Below the pieces are notes generated by a model. The model had not been told where the DNA came from, made no database searches, and was given only the letters and a program-made list of their open reading frames with translations. 64,000 bases of DNA from Alitta virens (Eukaryota; Annelida; Polychaeta; Phyllodocida; Nereididae). The DNA lies in the NCBI GenBank assembly GCA_932294295.1, contig OW028584.1, forward strand, positions 24,092,638-24,156,637, in the 5' to 3' direction. Shown in pieces: positions 13,491 through 25,560 of this stretch. Within the stretch, counting starts at the first letter, position 1; each line of letters starts with the position of its first letter. A program made the position numbers and the translations under genes.

Positions 13491-14552
13491 TGCATAGGGC
13501 TGATGGAGAACACCACTACAATGTATATACGACATGTGGACCTAGGGTCCAGTTGCAATGAGGCCCTGGGGACTGGACATCTAATATTTCTAGAAATAAC
13601 GACACAGCCTGGAAATATATAAGCTTCAGTGGACGCGAGGAACAATAGAACTAGTAGCTGGGTCATTTATCCATCTGCTTTCATCCATATTTTATTCACA
13701 TCTGTCTTTCTCTTTCCTTCAGGAAAGAGTTCCTTTTCCCACTCTTTCCCTCTTTCTTTATATGTACAGATAGCAAGAGCTCAAGACACAGAAAGACAAA
13801 TGACTGCAGGAAACTGCAGAGCTTGCACCAGCTGCAGGAGTTCCTTCTAGCATTTACACACATCCCTCTGTCTGAGCATTTGGAGCACCTATAGCATATA
13901 AATAAAGAGTAATCAAGAAAAAAGAAAAGACGACTTTATCAAAATTAGCAATTTCCTGTATTTATATCAATCTGTGGATTTTTTTTTCCTTCCAGAATTC
14001 CCAAACTTAGCATAACAAACTTTCCCACTTCAACAAAGATTGATAATATCTAATAAATACAAAATTTAGGAGGACAAATAAACCACTGTTGTATCAAACA
14101 ATGTATATGTAAGCAAAATAATGTATAAAAACACATATTTTACATTAATTATGTCAAACAAGGCTTTCCAAGAAAACCGTCATCCACAAGTGCATACCAC
14201 AACAGATGAATTGAAAAAGCCTGCTTTGGAAGGAGGTCCCGATTTTGGCCTCTCCCCTGTCTGTTACGTAAGCCTTGATTGGTCATGCTGCGCCGCCATG
14301 CGGTAGCTGCAGGAACTAATCCTCGAGGGCGGACCTAGCTTGATCTACATTGGTATGCAGCTCGTGCAAACTCAATTCATTAAAGAAAAAAAGGAATAAC
14401 TAACACTGGGGGACAATTACAACTGCTGTGTTTCCCCAGTTAGCAAGAATTGGACCTGGTCCCTTGACACTCATCCACACAAACTCTTGGCCATGACTTA
14501 TTACTCCTCCTAGGAGGCCAAATTGTCCGCATCCGCGACGTCAAATAGTCCC

Positions 14553-15045
14553 CCCAATAAAGAACCCCCCAAAATCCCTCTGCATTCAACACCTCTCAAT
14601 GCCCTAATTACTCCACTTGCTTCTCTGACACCCTCATTAAATGGGTCAAGTTGATCAAAAATTCATGACGTCACAGCATATCATTTTAGTGAGCAGTTTG
14701 TGTAGTGCTAAATAACTTGAAGCTTTCTAGCAAGATTTTTAAGGTAGAAAATAACTTCATGAGAGAATTAGTACTTAAAGTCTAAAGGAAAAATATGTGT
14801 CCCAATAAAGAACCCCCCAAAATCCCTCTGCATTCAACACCTCTCAATGCCCTAATTACTCCACTTGCTTCTCTGACACCCTCATTAAATGGGTCAAGTT
14901 GATCAAAAATTCATGACGTCACAGCATATCATTTTAGTGAGCAGTTTGTGTAGTGCTAAATAACTTGAAGCTTTCTAGCAAGATTTTTAAGGTAGAAAAT
15001 AACTTCATGAGAGAATTAGTACTTAAAGTCTAAAGGAAAAATATG
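14553..15045 (+). repeat. perfect 248-bp tandem duplication
   Basis: The segment beginning CCCAATAAAGAACC at 14553 repeats from 14801 with a period of 248 bases. By eye the two copies are identical over about 245 bases, ending GGAAAAATATG at 14797 and 15045. Each unit holds a CRE (TGACGTCA at 14666-14673 and 14914-14921) and an AATAAA hexamer. There are no terminal repeats or target-site duplication. It is either a very recent duplication or an assembly artefact. Confidence 0.9.
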
Positions 15046-16012
15046 CTAACTGTACTTTGAAAATTAATGCAAACTGCGCCACAATGGGACAATGCTATGT
15101 AATTAATGAATGCACATTGCACATAGTTAATTACATGAATATTATTATTCATATTTTTAAAGGAAGCTTCAAAGAGTTTTGGAAACTTTGTAGGACAGGG
15201 GGGCCTTTGCTGGGATTCATCTGTGATATTCCTTTATTTCGACAGCCAATTTGTGGTGAATGATTGGGAAATGACGTTTGGAAGGGCCATTAATTTTAGA
15301 GAGGGACAGAAAGCATGAAAGAGTCAGACAGACGATGTGTCCTTGACAAGGCATAGGTGACACGAGTGTCTGAGTGACAAAAAAATGCCAATAAATAGGG
15401 AATAAAAGAAAGGCAGAAAACATGATAATGAGATGAAAATTGCGCAAGATATAAAAGAAGGAATAAAAGTTGTAAAATCACAAAGGGGGAAAAATAGAAC
15501 CCAAAACTGCCGCAAGATGGGGCTCCTGTCCAGCCAGGGACGCAAGGGCTCCTGGGAGAAATTGCATGACATTACGTAATATGTCAAACAACAATAATCA
15601 GCTTTTAATTACCCGTATATATTTCCTGCGACGATTTCATGTTGTATGTTACAACCCAACCCATGTTTGTTACATCTTTGCTCGAATTCTGAAAGATGAC
15701 ATATGAAAGTAATGTAATGATGCATTATCTGTCACTGAATTTTGATGTATGATAAAATAACTCCGTTATATATCACCTCCTGCCACGAAATCTTTTACAG
15801 AAATTTCTATTACATTAAGACAGGTTGCATGAGGGAATCCTTTCTCAGAACAAAAGGATTATAGAAAACATTGGAAGGTAAATACTTCCTTCATAAACAG
15901 CCTCGCTACATGATAATTACACCTACCATGAAAATAACGCATCAATTGCGCTTAATTTATGCCTTGACACACTGCCTAGGATTTTTCTAAACAAAAACTG
16001 ACCTAGATACTG

Positions 16013-16030
16013 CGCCGCCATGTTGGATGT
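16013..16030 (-). promoter_or_regulatory. extended YY1 site
   Basis: The plus strand has GCCGCCATGTTGGATG at 16014-16029, the reverse complement of a YY1 consensus (CAACATGGCGGC). The match to the site at 18.18 kb extends beyond the factor consensus through GGATGT. Confidence 0.4.
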
Positions 16031-16517
16031 TTTGACAATGGCCAGGTTCTCGGTTTTTCCAAGATTTTTTCTATACATATATTTAATACTGAGAAGAAAA
16101 TCATTGTGAACAACATCATATGAAAGTCATTTATTTTTCAAATTTCTAAGGACCAGTTAAGTTCGATTTTGTTTTGAAACGACATAAATTGTAAACTTAA
16201 CAAGGAAACCAGCTTGATACCACATATATGCTTATAGTATAATAATAATTTAGAAGGTAAAGCATCAGACATATACAATTATGTAACCATTCATAAATAA
16301 TATATGATAAAATAGGCTTTTAGCGTACAAATTATAACGTATTATCATACTAACCCAATGGGGGAACAATTTTTGTGTTATTCTTAATGTGACACAATTT
16401 GTTAGACGGCGGTAAATTGTATGGGAAAGCTGTACATAGATGAAGCTGAGGCTTTTACTGCAGCTTCTAAAAAGCCCTGGCTAAGCTTCCAAAAATGGAG
16501 ACTGGAAGGAACGTTCA

Positions 16518-16531
16518 GTTGCCATGGATAC
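16518..16531 (+). promoter_or_regulatory. RFX X-box
   Basis: GTTGCCATGGATAC matches GTYRCCATGGNNAC. It lies about 490 bases from the YY1 site at 16.01 kb. Confidence 0.45.
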
Positions 16532-18177
16532 CAAGAAGGCATTGAATAGGGGGCTTGGGTCCAAGCTATTGGCTTCAAACAAGATTAACTGCAGAGGCAT
16601 GCCTGTAGAAGGGTGATAACATACGATTTCTCTCGAACAAGTTGCTAGATTGGCTAGCGTTTGCTCCCCTACACCTCAGTCTGCACAGCAAAGATAGGAT
16701 TTATTCCACGTTTCTCTGTATTAAAATTAATACCTTCCTACCAAAAATGTACAATTTGGTATTATATATGTCATACATTTTGGAGTACGACTGCAATATT
16801 CCTTTGTCAGGCAAATATATATTTTGCGCCCACCGCACACTATAGAACTTGGCAAAACATATTTCAAAATATCAACGATGCTTGCGAAAATTCCCAAGAG
16901 TTCTTCATAAGTTTATGAAATTATTTTGTGCTGTCACAACTTTTCTTTTAAAATTTTTTACCAACGCGAACTCCTTTTAAATGAAATTAATCTTGCATAT
17001 AAACAACTCAACATTGCTTATCTTTGAAAATTTCACTTGATAGAATCGAATCAACAAATTAACAATTTTGGCATGTGCCATATTTTATATTACTCGTTTT
17101 CACGCATCAGGTAAATTAGATAAAGCTCTAGATAAATTTGCAATGGTGGAATAATACTTACGTACTTTATAAAATGTACAAAATATACTTCAAAGATTGA
17201 GTGAATTACTCAGCCAATATACACACACAACAAGAGTACATTGGTTGGAGGGCAATGTACTGTTGACAGGTCATTAACCCCAAAGTAATGCACTGACAAT
17301 CGGCAAAAACCAAGCAGAGAGTCGCTGGATTTATGGATATATTTTTTGTGGCCTGGTTTTGTTTTTGAGGGTAAAAAATGTACGTGAAACCAGGAAATCA
17401 GATATAAAAATGATCCGAAGTTCCACTGGCTAGCAGCCTGCGTATATTATCAAGAAAGATGAACGGGACAAAAAATATAACAACTCCTTTGGGCCATAAG
17501 AAAAAACCTCATGGCTTAGCCATTAAACACCCCACACAACTGGGTCAAGGGTATTAGCTGACCTACATTCGTTGTGTTTGTGTTGGGTACCCTTGAGCTA
17601 GGTTTAGAATGTATAACACGAAGTTTATTCCACAATTTACAGTTTTCTGATTATGTTAAAATTCAACGAAGTGTCAATATAGAATGCCAAGATATTCATG
17701 TTTCTTTTTCACAATAATATTCACCAATAAATGGCAGAAATTAGCAAAATTTGATAAAAACATCACGAACCTCCGATACCATACATTCTTCAATACGTTC
17801 ACGGTTATGGAAGTGTGAGTTATATCATATTTAATACGCTAAATGCATCAACAAATATTACTAGTATACAAATATAGTTGACACTAAATGTGTTACTTTC
17901 ATGAAACTTACACTAAATACCAGGCTAACTCGGAAAATTCGTTTAGATTTCAAGAAAACCTAAGTAATATAGCAACATGGTATATGGTACGTGATTTAGT
18001 TTTTCTACAATAACTAATGTTTCCTTTATCGTTTTTAAACAATACTCTACCAAAATGTGGTATGCAACATTATTGTTATGAAAGATATGTTTTTAGTGCA
18101 TAATCATGCCTTAGAGTTGTTAATTTGTAGAAAATGTTCTTAGTACGGGACTACGGTTCTTGGGTGGGTAGCATATC

Positions 18178-18195
18178 GGCCGCCATGTTGGATGT
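18178..18195 (-). promoter_or_regulatory. extended YY1 site
   Basis: GGCCGCCATGTTGGATGT is identical over 17 bases to the site at 16.01 kb. With one change (CCATATTGG) it also matches the minus strand at 31,861-31,878. About 190 bases downstream GTCCAATATGGC repeats a partial copy. Confidence 0.4.
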
Positions 18196-18886
18196 CAGAC
18201 TGAAATCGGCCATCAAACAGACACTCCAAAAGCCACAAAAATACACAGTACACAGATTGTATAATAACCTAAATTGCATCTTATGTTGTTAATGATCATA
18301 GCCTTAGTACAAAATATCCAAAATTCTGTAAATTACTCCAAGAATCGATGTGAAATATAAGGTTTATTTTGACACCGTCCAATATGGCTACCGTTGGCTG
18401 CAAAATAGATCGATTATACAGCTAGATTAGATTCATAATTATAAATACTCATGATGCGTTATTATGCAATAGATGTATTTTCTAAATAATGGAAACTTGC
18501 ATAAGAAATTTGACATGGTGTTTACTAATTGTCTTTTCTGTTAGCCTGTGTCTGTTGGTTTCGCATTAATTCTTTGCATGTGCATTTCAGCAATGCTAAA
18601 TTTCGCTGGATTTATAAGAATAATGTTTTTATCTATACAAGAATGTTTACTCATTTATTTTATGTTTGAATCCATATTAAGGCAATTGTTATTCTTTAAA
18701 AAAATGTATGAAAATAATTATTCTAGTTCTTTGAAAAAGACACACAACATGATAGTTTTGCTTCTAGTGTGTTTTGAATGTTTTTATGAGCTTTTTTATG
18801 TACAATTTTGCCATTTTTTAAAGCCTGGTGGCCTCATTTTTTAAAGCCCATAATAGCACAGCGGAGGAGATTTAAAGATCGGTAGC

Positions 18887-18896
18887 CTAAAAATAG
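18887..18896. promoter_or_regulatory. MEF2 site
   Basis: CTAAAAATAG is a perfect MEF2 consensus, the second of three in the window. Confidence 0.25.
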
Positions 18897-19661
18897 GGTA
18901 AAATCTAGCATGGAATCATTAACACATGGCTGGAAATGCCCTTACACAAATCTACCAGGCCTGGTGCAGATTTTGTGGGCAATTAAAAAACTGTTTCAGT
19001 GTCGTATAACCCCATAAAAACCGTTTGTTTTGACTTGGTTTTTCTTCTTTTTTTTCAGTTGAAACAAGAGGAATATATCTAGACAGCTCGGATTGATGTT
19101 AGATAGGAACTGCTTCAAGTCCAGAGCCGGTGTTTTTGTGATAAGAAGTTTTCATTTCACCATAAGATTAGACCTGAAAATTTATATATACAAAGACGAT
19201 ATGATTAAAAACAGCATGCCACTTAAATTAAGGTAAATAAAATGTTTTGAAAACAATAATGGAAATTATTAAAGACGTTATTTTCGTGTGATTAAAATCT
19301 CGAAAATGTACATTTTCTACAGACTGCTCTGCGATGTTGAATAAAGCATATATGGCAATTAATTTAGCACTATCTACTTTATTTGTTGCATGCGTTTCTT
19401 TTTAACAAAAATTAGTAAAACTGGTTCCAATTTTTGCGTCATACAATGTATTGGTTTAGTTATATGTCTTCTGTTTGTTCGTTGATTCGTTGGGGAAAAA
19501 ACTTTACATCAAACTATACATTGTAATGGTATAAATTTGAAATTTTACTCTTATATGAACAATAGTTGTATTTATCAATCTATATAGTTATTTGTTCCTT
19601 CGACTAGCTCTATTATGAAATTACATATTGTATTTATTCATTTATCTATCTATCTACAGCG

Positions 19662-19805
19662 TATCAAGTTCTAGAGTATATAGCATCTGCAACGTTAATT
19701 GCTTCCGATCCATCTTTAGATTCTATGTGTCAACAAGCCAAGAAGGAATCAGTTTTGTCGGTGTGTGATCTTACATTAGAGAGTTGGCGAGTGTTTTTAA
19801 TTGGG
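19662..19805 (+). other. weak exon-like open frame
   Basis: A 48-codon frame opens right after TATCTATCTACAG, which would serve as a pyrimidine tract and splice acceptor, and ends at TAG 19806. The translation (beginning YQVLEYIASATLIASDPSLD) looks protein-like and is not low-complexity. A possible donor GTGTGT lies inside at 19761. A second frame is open over most of the same stretch, and 48-codon frames are common by chance here. I recognise no family. Confidence 0.1.
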
Positions 19806-20259
19806 TAGATTTTCAGGTGACATTATACACGACTTAAATATACAACCAGAGGTTATTTTGACTTACAACAACAAACTGAAATCCATAAGTCTCAAAGAGG
19901 AAACATCTCTCCAAAACTGGTTTCTAAGGCAACAAGAACTATAGCCGTCTTTGTGACGTCACAGCTAGACAAATGACATCACACTCAGCAACTCCCAAAC
20001 AGTCGTCTGTTGCTGTAGCAATAAAGAGACAAGACAATCAGTCACATGACAAGGACAATCCCTTACAAGGTCTTCGTTTTTTCTTTGCCACCTGTTTCAG
20101 AGATGCAGCATTTTGTCTTAGTTTCCTGCCAGAACTTTTTTGAGCCATTATAAACAAAGGACAACTTTTCCGTGAGGAATTATTTTGATGAATACCAGAA
20201 CTCATCTACAAGAGCTTACATATCCAACAATGGAGAAATGGTGTCATTGTTACATCGTG

Positions 20260-20370
20260 TCTGTACTGAGGTTAAAAAAAGACCCCACCCACTGCGGGAA
20301 TGTGTAGCATTGCTTAAACTCGCTACCTGATCGTCTGATCATTACGTCTGCCTGACAGCTGTGATCGAAT
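20260..20370 (+). repeat. dispersed CATCATTA element, copy
   Basis: The core TGATCATTACGTCTGCCTGACAGCTG (20336-20361) is preceded by AAGACCCCACCCACTG. The same two blocks in the same order occur on the minus strand at 33,065-33,130, so the element is at least about 85 bases long. No GATA tail follows this copy. Confidence 0.55.
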
Positions 20371-20908
20371 ATGACCAGCACTTTCATAATTCTAACTTTA
20401 AATTATGGCTTACCCATTTAACCAAGATATTATGGTAACCTTACCAGATTAATTTAAACATTACCAACCCATCAAATTTGAAATAAAACAAAGCAATATC
20501 TTACAACTTTTTTTACCTCTAAGATACACAATATGTATGGTTAATATTTAGTTATAAATTATTATGAGAGCGCTCGCAACAGATTGCCTAACACGACCAT
20601 AAACACAATATAAAGCAGAAGCAGATACATTCATACATATACACGTGTCGAATGCCCATGAAAAAAAATTATATGAGTGTATAGTTATGGCAGCCAATTA
20701 TCATGGTGGAGTGGTGCTTGATGATGAGTCAGACCCAGCATATGTAGGAGCTCATTAAAGATAAAATAATATATATCAACATTTTAATCGTTCTAATTTT
20801 CCTATTATTAGTGCTAACATATTTTTAGGTCCCCTATATTCTTTTTTCTTTCTTTTTTCAAAAAAAATAAAAAATTGTAGTTGGAAAAACCCACAGTGAT
20901 AATTTGTC

Positions 20909-20922
20909 GTTGCCAGGGAAAC
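20909..20922 (+). promoter_or_regulatory. RFX X-box, variant
   Basis: GTTGCCAGGGAAAC matches the X-box with G for T at the central position. Confidence 0.3.
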
Positions 20923-22253
20923 ATTTAGTAGTATATCTAGGACCTCAGTTGAATATGTATTTCATATTATTATACTAACTTTGATAACATTTAATGAAAT
21001 ATATACCAAAATACATCCAGAATACCGGGTTATCACATAAATACAACTAGTTCATGAATATATCCACTGATCAGATCTATTTATAGGGGATATTCTGAAT
21101 CCGAAGCTAATTTTAGCCCCATATAATCTATGGGGAGAATGCATGATAAAACCAACTGTGGATTTGTATCTATGTGCATCTATTGATGACCCGGGTCAAT
21201 CTTTCTTCCTCTGTCACATACTAAACTGCGGGGCCAGTGGCAGGTTATATTGCGGACCATAAAAAAGAGCTGGCAGACTGAAACCCGATCCGATATTGGT
21301 TCCCGCGAACTAGAGGCGCCCCACAATGGTATCACAAGAAACTTCTGGCACCATACGGGAAGAAAAAAATGCAAAAAACGGAAAAATATATCATAAAAGA
21401 AATAAGATCAACTAGTCCATTTTACACAACCAGTTTTCATTCAATCAAAAAATATAAATAAACGCATAAAAAATACTGAGTAATGAGCATGATTATTTGT
21501 TTTGAAAAAAATCCAAATTAATTAAAAGGAATGCTTAATGAGGTGTGAGCGGACCTTGATTACTAAATAGATTTAATAGGGACATTTCTGAGATGATTAT
21601 GCCACTTAAACCCTTCTCAGAAATTGTTTATTATTGGTCTATGGCACTCAGAGTTTCAACCACAAAATTGTGAAAGATATTGTCCCAAGCAAGGGGAATA
21701 GCAAATATATTCATTCAATAATATTAATAAAATTTAGAAAACTCAATGCAATACAAATATTTAACATATACTGAACGAGTGTAAATTATCAACACATACA
21801 ACATAAAAAAAAAAAATAACATGATAATAAAAAAGTGAAATATGTAAAAAGAAATATACGGAGAACATATAATCCTACATTGTTTATAAATTTGTGGTTA
21901 CTTCCTGTGGATTTATGGCGTTAAAGTAGTGTCTACCAGCCATGTAACAGCTATGTGAACCAGGCTGTAAAACTCGAAGTTGCACAGGGACCTATCTGTC
22001 CAAATTTTTTACTGTCATAAATCATGGAGACCCAAAAACACCCCTATATCTTTGGAAATAGAAACAAGTGAGGCCTTTCAAAAAAGCAACAATGCTGTCA
22101 GTAGCAAAAAGCCTAGAGCAGTACCACAATAATTCATTGGCGCTTCACAGTGCATTAAAAAAGGATGAAAAAAAATTCCGTAAGCATTAGTCTTATATGA
22201 AGACAGCAACAGATCCATAGTCCTTAAGCAGTGATAAGTCCAACCATCTAAAG

Positions 22254-22267
22254 ATTGCCATGGCAAC
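22254..22267 (-). promoter_or_regulatory. RFX X-box
   Basis: ATTGCCATGGCAAC, reverse complement GTTGCCATGGCAAT, is close to the perfect X-box palindrome GTTGCCATGGCAAC. Confidence 0.45.
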
Positions 22268-23000
22268 CAAAAAAGTTCAACACAGAGAAAAGAAAGAAAA
22301 AAGAAGAGAAAATGGGGTGGGGTAATCTACATTCCTAATCTTGGCGGAACCCCAGTACCCCACTCTCCTCCTTGGGCCATAAATTAGCAGAGGGAGAAAC
22401 TACTACTAGAAAATTCAATTCCCCCAGTGTCCTCAGAAAATGGGAATAATTGTGGTCCTTTTCAAGATGGGGCTTTTACAAGAAGATGCAAAAAGGATGG
22501 CTAATAAAACAAATGAAAAAAATATAAGAAACATTACAAACATGCCATTATGAAGATTTGCATTGGTAATATATCCTGTTGTATTTATTAACAGCATAAT
22601 ATGGCAAAATCACAATCTTTTGTATTTGTTATAGCATTACAGAGTCTTCAACTTATAGATCTTAAAATCTAGAGATGATACAATCATAGGGCCACCATGA
22701 TACAATTTCATGCCTGGTCATGCATCACTGAACCCCATTACCCTTCCCTGAAAGTAAGTGCCCTTCCTTGGAGTTTTTGCTCTGTTAACTCCCCCCCCCC
22801 CCAAATAAAAAAAGAAAAGACAGAAAAGAAAATAAGGGGGAAAAGAAAAAGTCGTGATGAGCACAGAAATACTTCTTGTGACAAGTTAATGACTTTCCAG
22901 AGCTTTCCTAAAGTTAGGCAAATTCTTGGAGACAGCAACTTTTTCACGCTTATTCTTAGATCATATCCTAGGATGCTCCAATTACAAGAATACCCCAACA

Positions 23001-23381
23001 CCCAAATTAGAGGGCGCTGCTGTCCTAATTGGAGTGTGACAGGGATACTCTTTGAGCCATAAGGGCAAGGACAAAAGTTTCTATTGTTTCCAAGACACTG
23101 TCATTCCATTGTGACATCACAGAGCCTCCCCCTTTGATCGAGAACGAGGCAGTCAAGGTGATTGTTGGGTCACATGACCCGTTGCCAAGGAAACGTAGTC
23201 TCTGACAAGCAAATTGCGTGAGCGGGGATCGATCAACCCAGAGAGTTCGAGGTGTGCTCCGCTCGTAAAAATATCTTCCCGCAAGTTGTTGTAAGATTCT
23301 CTGCTTACTACCATCTTGCGTGTTTCTTTCAAAGTAACTACAACCCCAAGAGTCTCGAAAGCAAGGACAGGTGGCGCCCCC
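23001..23381 (+). promoter_or_regulatory. CTCF-like / X-box / CTCF-like cluster
   Basis: TTAGAGGGCGCTGC (23007-23020) and GACAGGTGGCGCCCC (23366-23380) are CTCF-like on the plus strand. Between them is the X-box GTTGCCAAGGAAAC (23181-23194). The interval is richer in CpG than its surroundings. A third CTCF-like site in the same orientation is at 24.23 kb, so this could be a small insulator or enhancer region. Confidence 0.35.
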
Positions 23382-23883
23382 AAGGTGATCTGCTTCCGGT
23401 TGCAAAACTGCAGTCAAAAGAAACCGCGGCCAGCACACCTGTATAGACAGATTTACAGACATACACTCTGGATCCATCAATTATAGCACGACCAGTTATG
23501 ACATTAAACCATCCTGCAGGTCAAGCCAAAGCCTTTCTCAACTTTCAGAGACTATAATTGAAGTCACTTTACCCAACCCACACATAGCTAGTTATTGTTA
23601 TAACAAAATATGATGCAATATCATAAATAGCTCAATTCAACATCAACTGAAAACCATACTTGAGATGGTAACTGCCCATATCTCTGCGTTGATTTAATCT
23701 AGAATGACTGATTCCCAAATGTAGCAATTCTGATTAACATTAAAACGTCAGTCTCTGATGATTTACAATGTGTGTAAAGTTGAAATAGAATAAACAGTCA
23801 GTGCCACTTTAATCTATTCTCGAGTGCGTCCAAGTGAAAAAGTAATTAGAAAACTTTAGAAAGTTAAGCTGCATACAGTAGAG

Positions 23884-24027
23884 TGACCTTATAAGTGAGG
23901 GAGCAAAGCTCCTTTAATGAGACCTAATCTTCTCTATATGAGTTAACGCCTAAAGGTTAAAGTGACCTTCCAAGGTTGAAAATGACCTATACAGAGGACG
24001 GCGCTAAGCTGCAGAATGGCTTGACCT
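23884..24027 (-). promoter_or_regulatory. four TGACCT half-sites in one orientation
   Basis: TGACCT (reverse of AGGTCA) occurs at 23884-23889, 23963-23968, 23983-23988 and 24022-24027, three times as TGACCTT. The extended form TCAAGGTCA is typical of monomer-binding receptors (ERR, NR5A). Similar clustering occurs at 47.97-48.15 kb. Confidence 0.3.
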
Positions 24028-24230
24028 TCCTGCAGGATGGTTTTAAATGGCCCTAGGACAGCAGGGGGGGGGGGGGATATATAAGACAGGGGGTGGCTGT
24101 GACGTTGTGACGTATGAGGAGGGGTAGAATGAAGGGCGCAGGAAGGAAGGGCCAAGTGTTGCTAGGTGATTGGGGTAATTTGTTGCCAACCTCCTCTGCT
24201 CATTATTCCTTCCTCCTAGAAGACCTACAC

Positions 24231-24248
24231 TGACGCCAGAGGGCGCTT
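24231..24248 (+). promoter_or_regulatory. CTCF-like site
   Basis: ACGCCAGAGGGCGCTTG contains CAGAGGGCGC, the conserved 3' half of the CTCF motif. A MEF2 site follows 30 bases later. Confidence 0.3.
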
Positions 24249-24278
24249 GAGTTGTTTATGGACCTCTGCAGCACTGGG

Positions 24279-24288
24279 CTAAAAATAG
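24279..24288. promoter_or_regulatory. MEF2 site
   Basis: CTAAAAATAG, the third perfect MEF2 consensus. It shares its flank GCAAC with the site at 12.78 kb. Confidence 0.25.
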
Positions 24289-24334
24289 CAACTGATGCTT
24301 ACTTATCAAATGACCCCTGGCAGTAATAAGGACA

Positions 24335-24410
24335 TTATCTATCGATCTATCTTTCTATCTATATGTCTATCTATCTGTCTATCTCTATATATCTATCTAT
24401 CTATCTATCT
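24335..24410 (+). repeat. TATC microsatellite
   Basis: Imperfect TATC/TGTC repeats, with interruptions ATCGATC and CTTTC, end at a CTGCAG. No clear copy of the dispersed core lies within 100 bases. Confidence 0.85.
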
Positions 24411-25379
24411 GCAGTTAAACTCAAATACATCTTGTTGACACACAGGTTAATTAGACTGCACATTAAAACTGAAAAAACATCTTGAAAAACTAATGCCCTA
24501 TTATTGCCAATCTTTTGGAAAACACCGACTAACTCACAGAGAATAAAGCTAGTGTCAGGTTTACTTTATCAACTGTTTATACCATTGTATATGTATATAA
24601 GCCCAAGAAAACATTTTCTGACATTTTACATGTCTTTAGGTGACCAGAGGAATGCAACAGTGAGAAGTCTAGAAAAACTAAGTTTGACTTTTCATGAGTT
24701 CAATTGTTTAAGGGGGGCCACAAAAAATGTATTGTCAGAAGAAATAAGCTGACAATTGTGTTTGTGCTTGCCCTTAGCACTTTAAAGTAGTCTTATAGGG
24801 CTAAGGTTTTGGTTGAATAAAATAAGAGCCCTGTTTTCAACAGACCATGTCACTGGAGTAATTCAAAACTCCTCAAAGTGGGTTCCTGTTCAATGGTTAG
24901 CTAACAACTACTGAAAACCACTAACAACAGGCTTTTAAACCTAATCTAGAACAGGAAATACAACTATGAACAAAACGACACTTCTGTATTGACATACAAT
25001 GAGAATAATGCATGGATATTATAATACCATTGCGTTTGGAAATGGCCCAAATATATGTGCATTTTAATGCAGTGCAAAAAAACAACTTATTACTTAATAA
25101 TCATAAGATTTAGATATAATTTTATTTAATGATAAAGTCGATTATTAGCTTAACTTATTTAATTTGGAATTATCTAAATTGCTCTTCTAATTATACAGTT
25201 TGTATGTATTATATAACACTTGTTGCATACTTTCCTAAACTTCAGTTCAAGGTTGAGAACACTTTAAGAAAACTCAATGTATTTCAATGGAGGAAGTTTT
25301 ACGATCGAAATATTTGCCATTTCGAGTCGAATCTTACATTTTATTGTACAATATCAAACTAAATCGCAAAGGGGTGGGT

Positions 25380-25560
25380 TGTGAGCCAACGTCACGGCCC
25401 GCTGCCTTGACCTTTGACCAGAGGCAAGGCTGCGAGTTTCCAGCCAATCAGAACGAGTTTAACATAGCGACCGCATCACAGTACTTCGTTTAATGTACAT
25501 CCCCGGCAATAAAGTAGTTCTTGGCGCGCGGGTGCAAAAACGGCAGATTTACGAGGCTGC
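25380..25560 (+). promoter_or_regulatory. promoter-like cluster: DR1, CCAAT box, E2F-like
   Basis: A GC-richer pocket contains TGACCTTTGACC (25408-25419), a DR1 element of the HNF4/RXR type. It also holds AGCCAATCAGAACG (CCAAT at 25444-25448), an NF-Y box, and TTGGCGCGCGGG (about 25520-25531), which fits E2F. Their order and roughly 110-base span resemble a TATA-less animal promoter. No recognisable coding exon follows, so if a promoter it serves a distant exon or a non-coding transcript. Confidence 0.35.

Larger units (their letters stand above)
12250..14552. other. non-coding stretch with isolated motifs
   Basis: Holds a CRE at 12386-12393 (TGACGTCA), an X-box, a MEF2 site, one copy of the dispersed CATCATTA element and a tRNA-like SINE head, each listed separately. 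The rest is mixed-composition DNA with pyrimidine-rich patches (12.5-12.6 and 13.68-13.76 kb). No gene was recognised. Confidence 0.5.
15046..20333. other. AT-rich non-coding stretch with YY1, X-box, MEF2 and CRE sites
   Basis: Long AT-rich DNA without a recognised gene. Listed separately are YY1 sites (16.01 and 18.18 kb), an X-box, a MEF2 site and a CRE at 19954-19961 (TTGTGACGTCACAG). A short TTATCTATCTATCTAC run (19641-19657) precedes a weak exon-like open frame. A 98-codon frame at 18.55-18.84 kb is poly-T/A-driven and hydrophobic, and looks random. Confidence 0.5.
20371..24334. other. AT-rich then mixed non-coding stretch
   Basis: To about 22.3 kb this is AT-rich with A runs and no recognised feature beyond two X-boxes. 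From 22.7 kb composition rises and holds a C tract (22791-22802) and a G tract (24064-24076). Two overlapping opposite-strand frames of 121 and 151 codons (22.70-23.48 kb) have no domain I can identify. Confidence 0.5.

Noticed and set aside
23025..23480. 151-codon open frame on the minus strand, the longest in the window
   Set aside because: It overlaps other frames on both strands, has no domain or hydrophobic pattern I recognise, and lies in a GC-richer pocket where stops are rarer.
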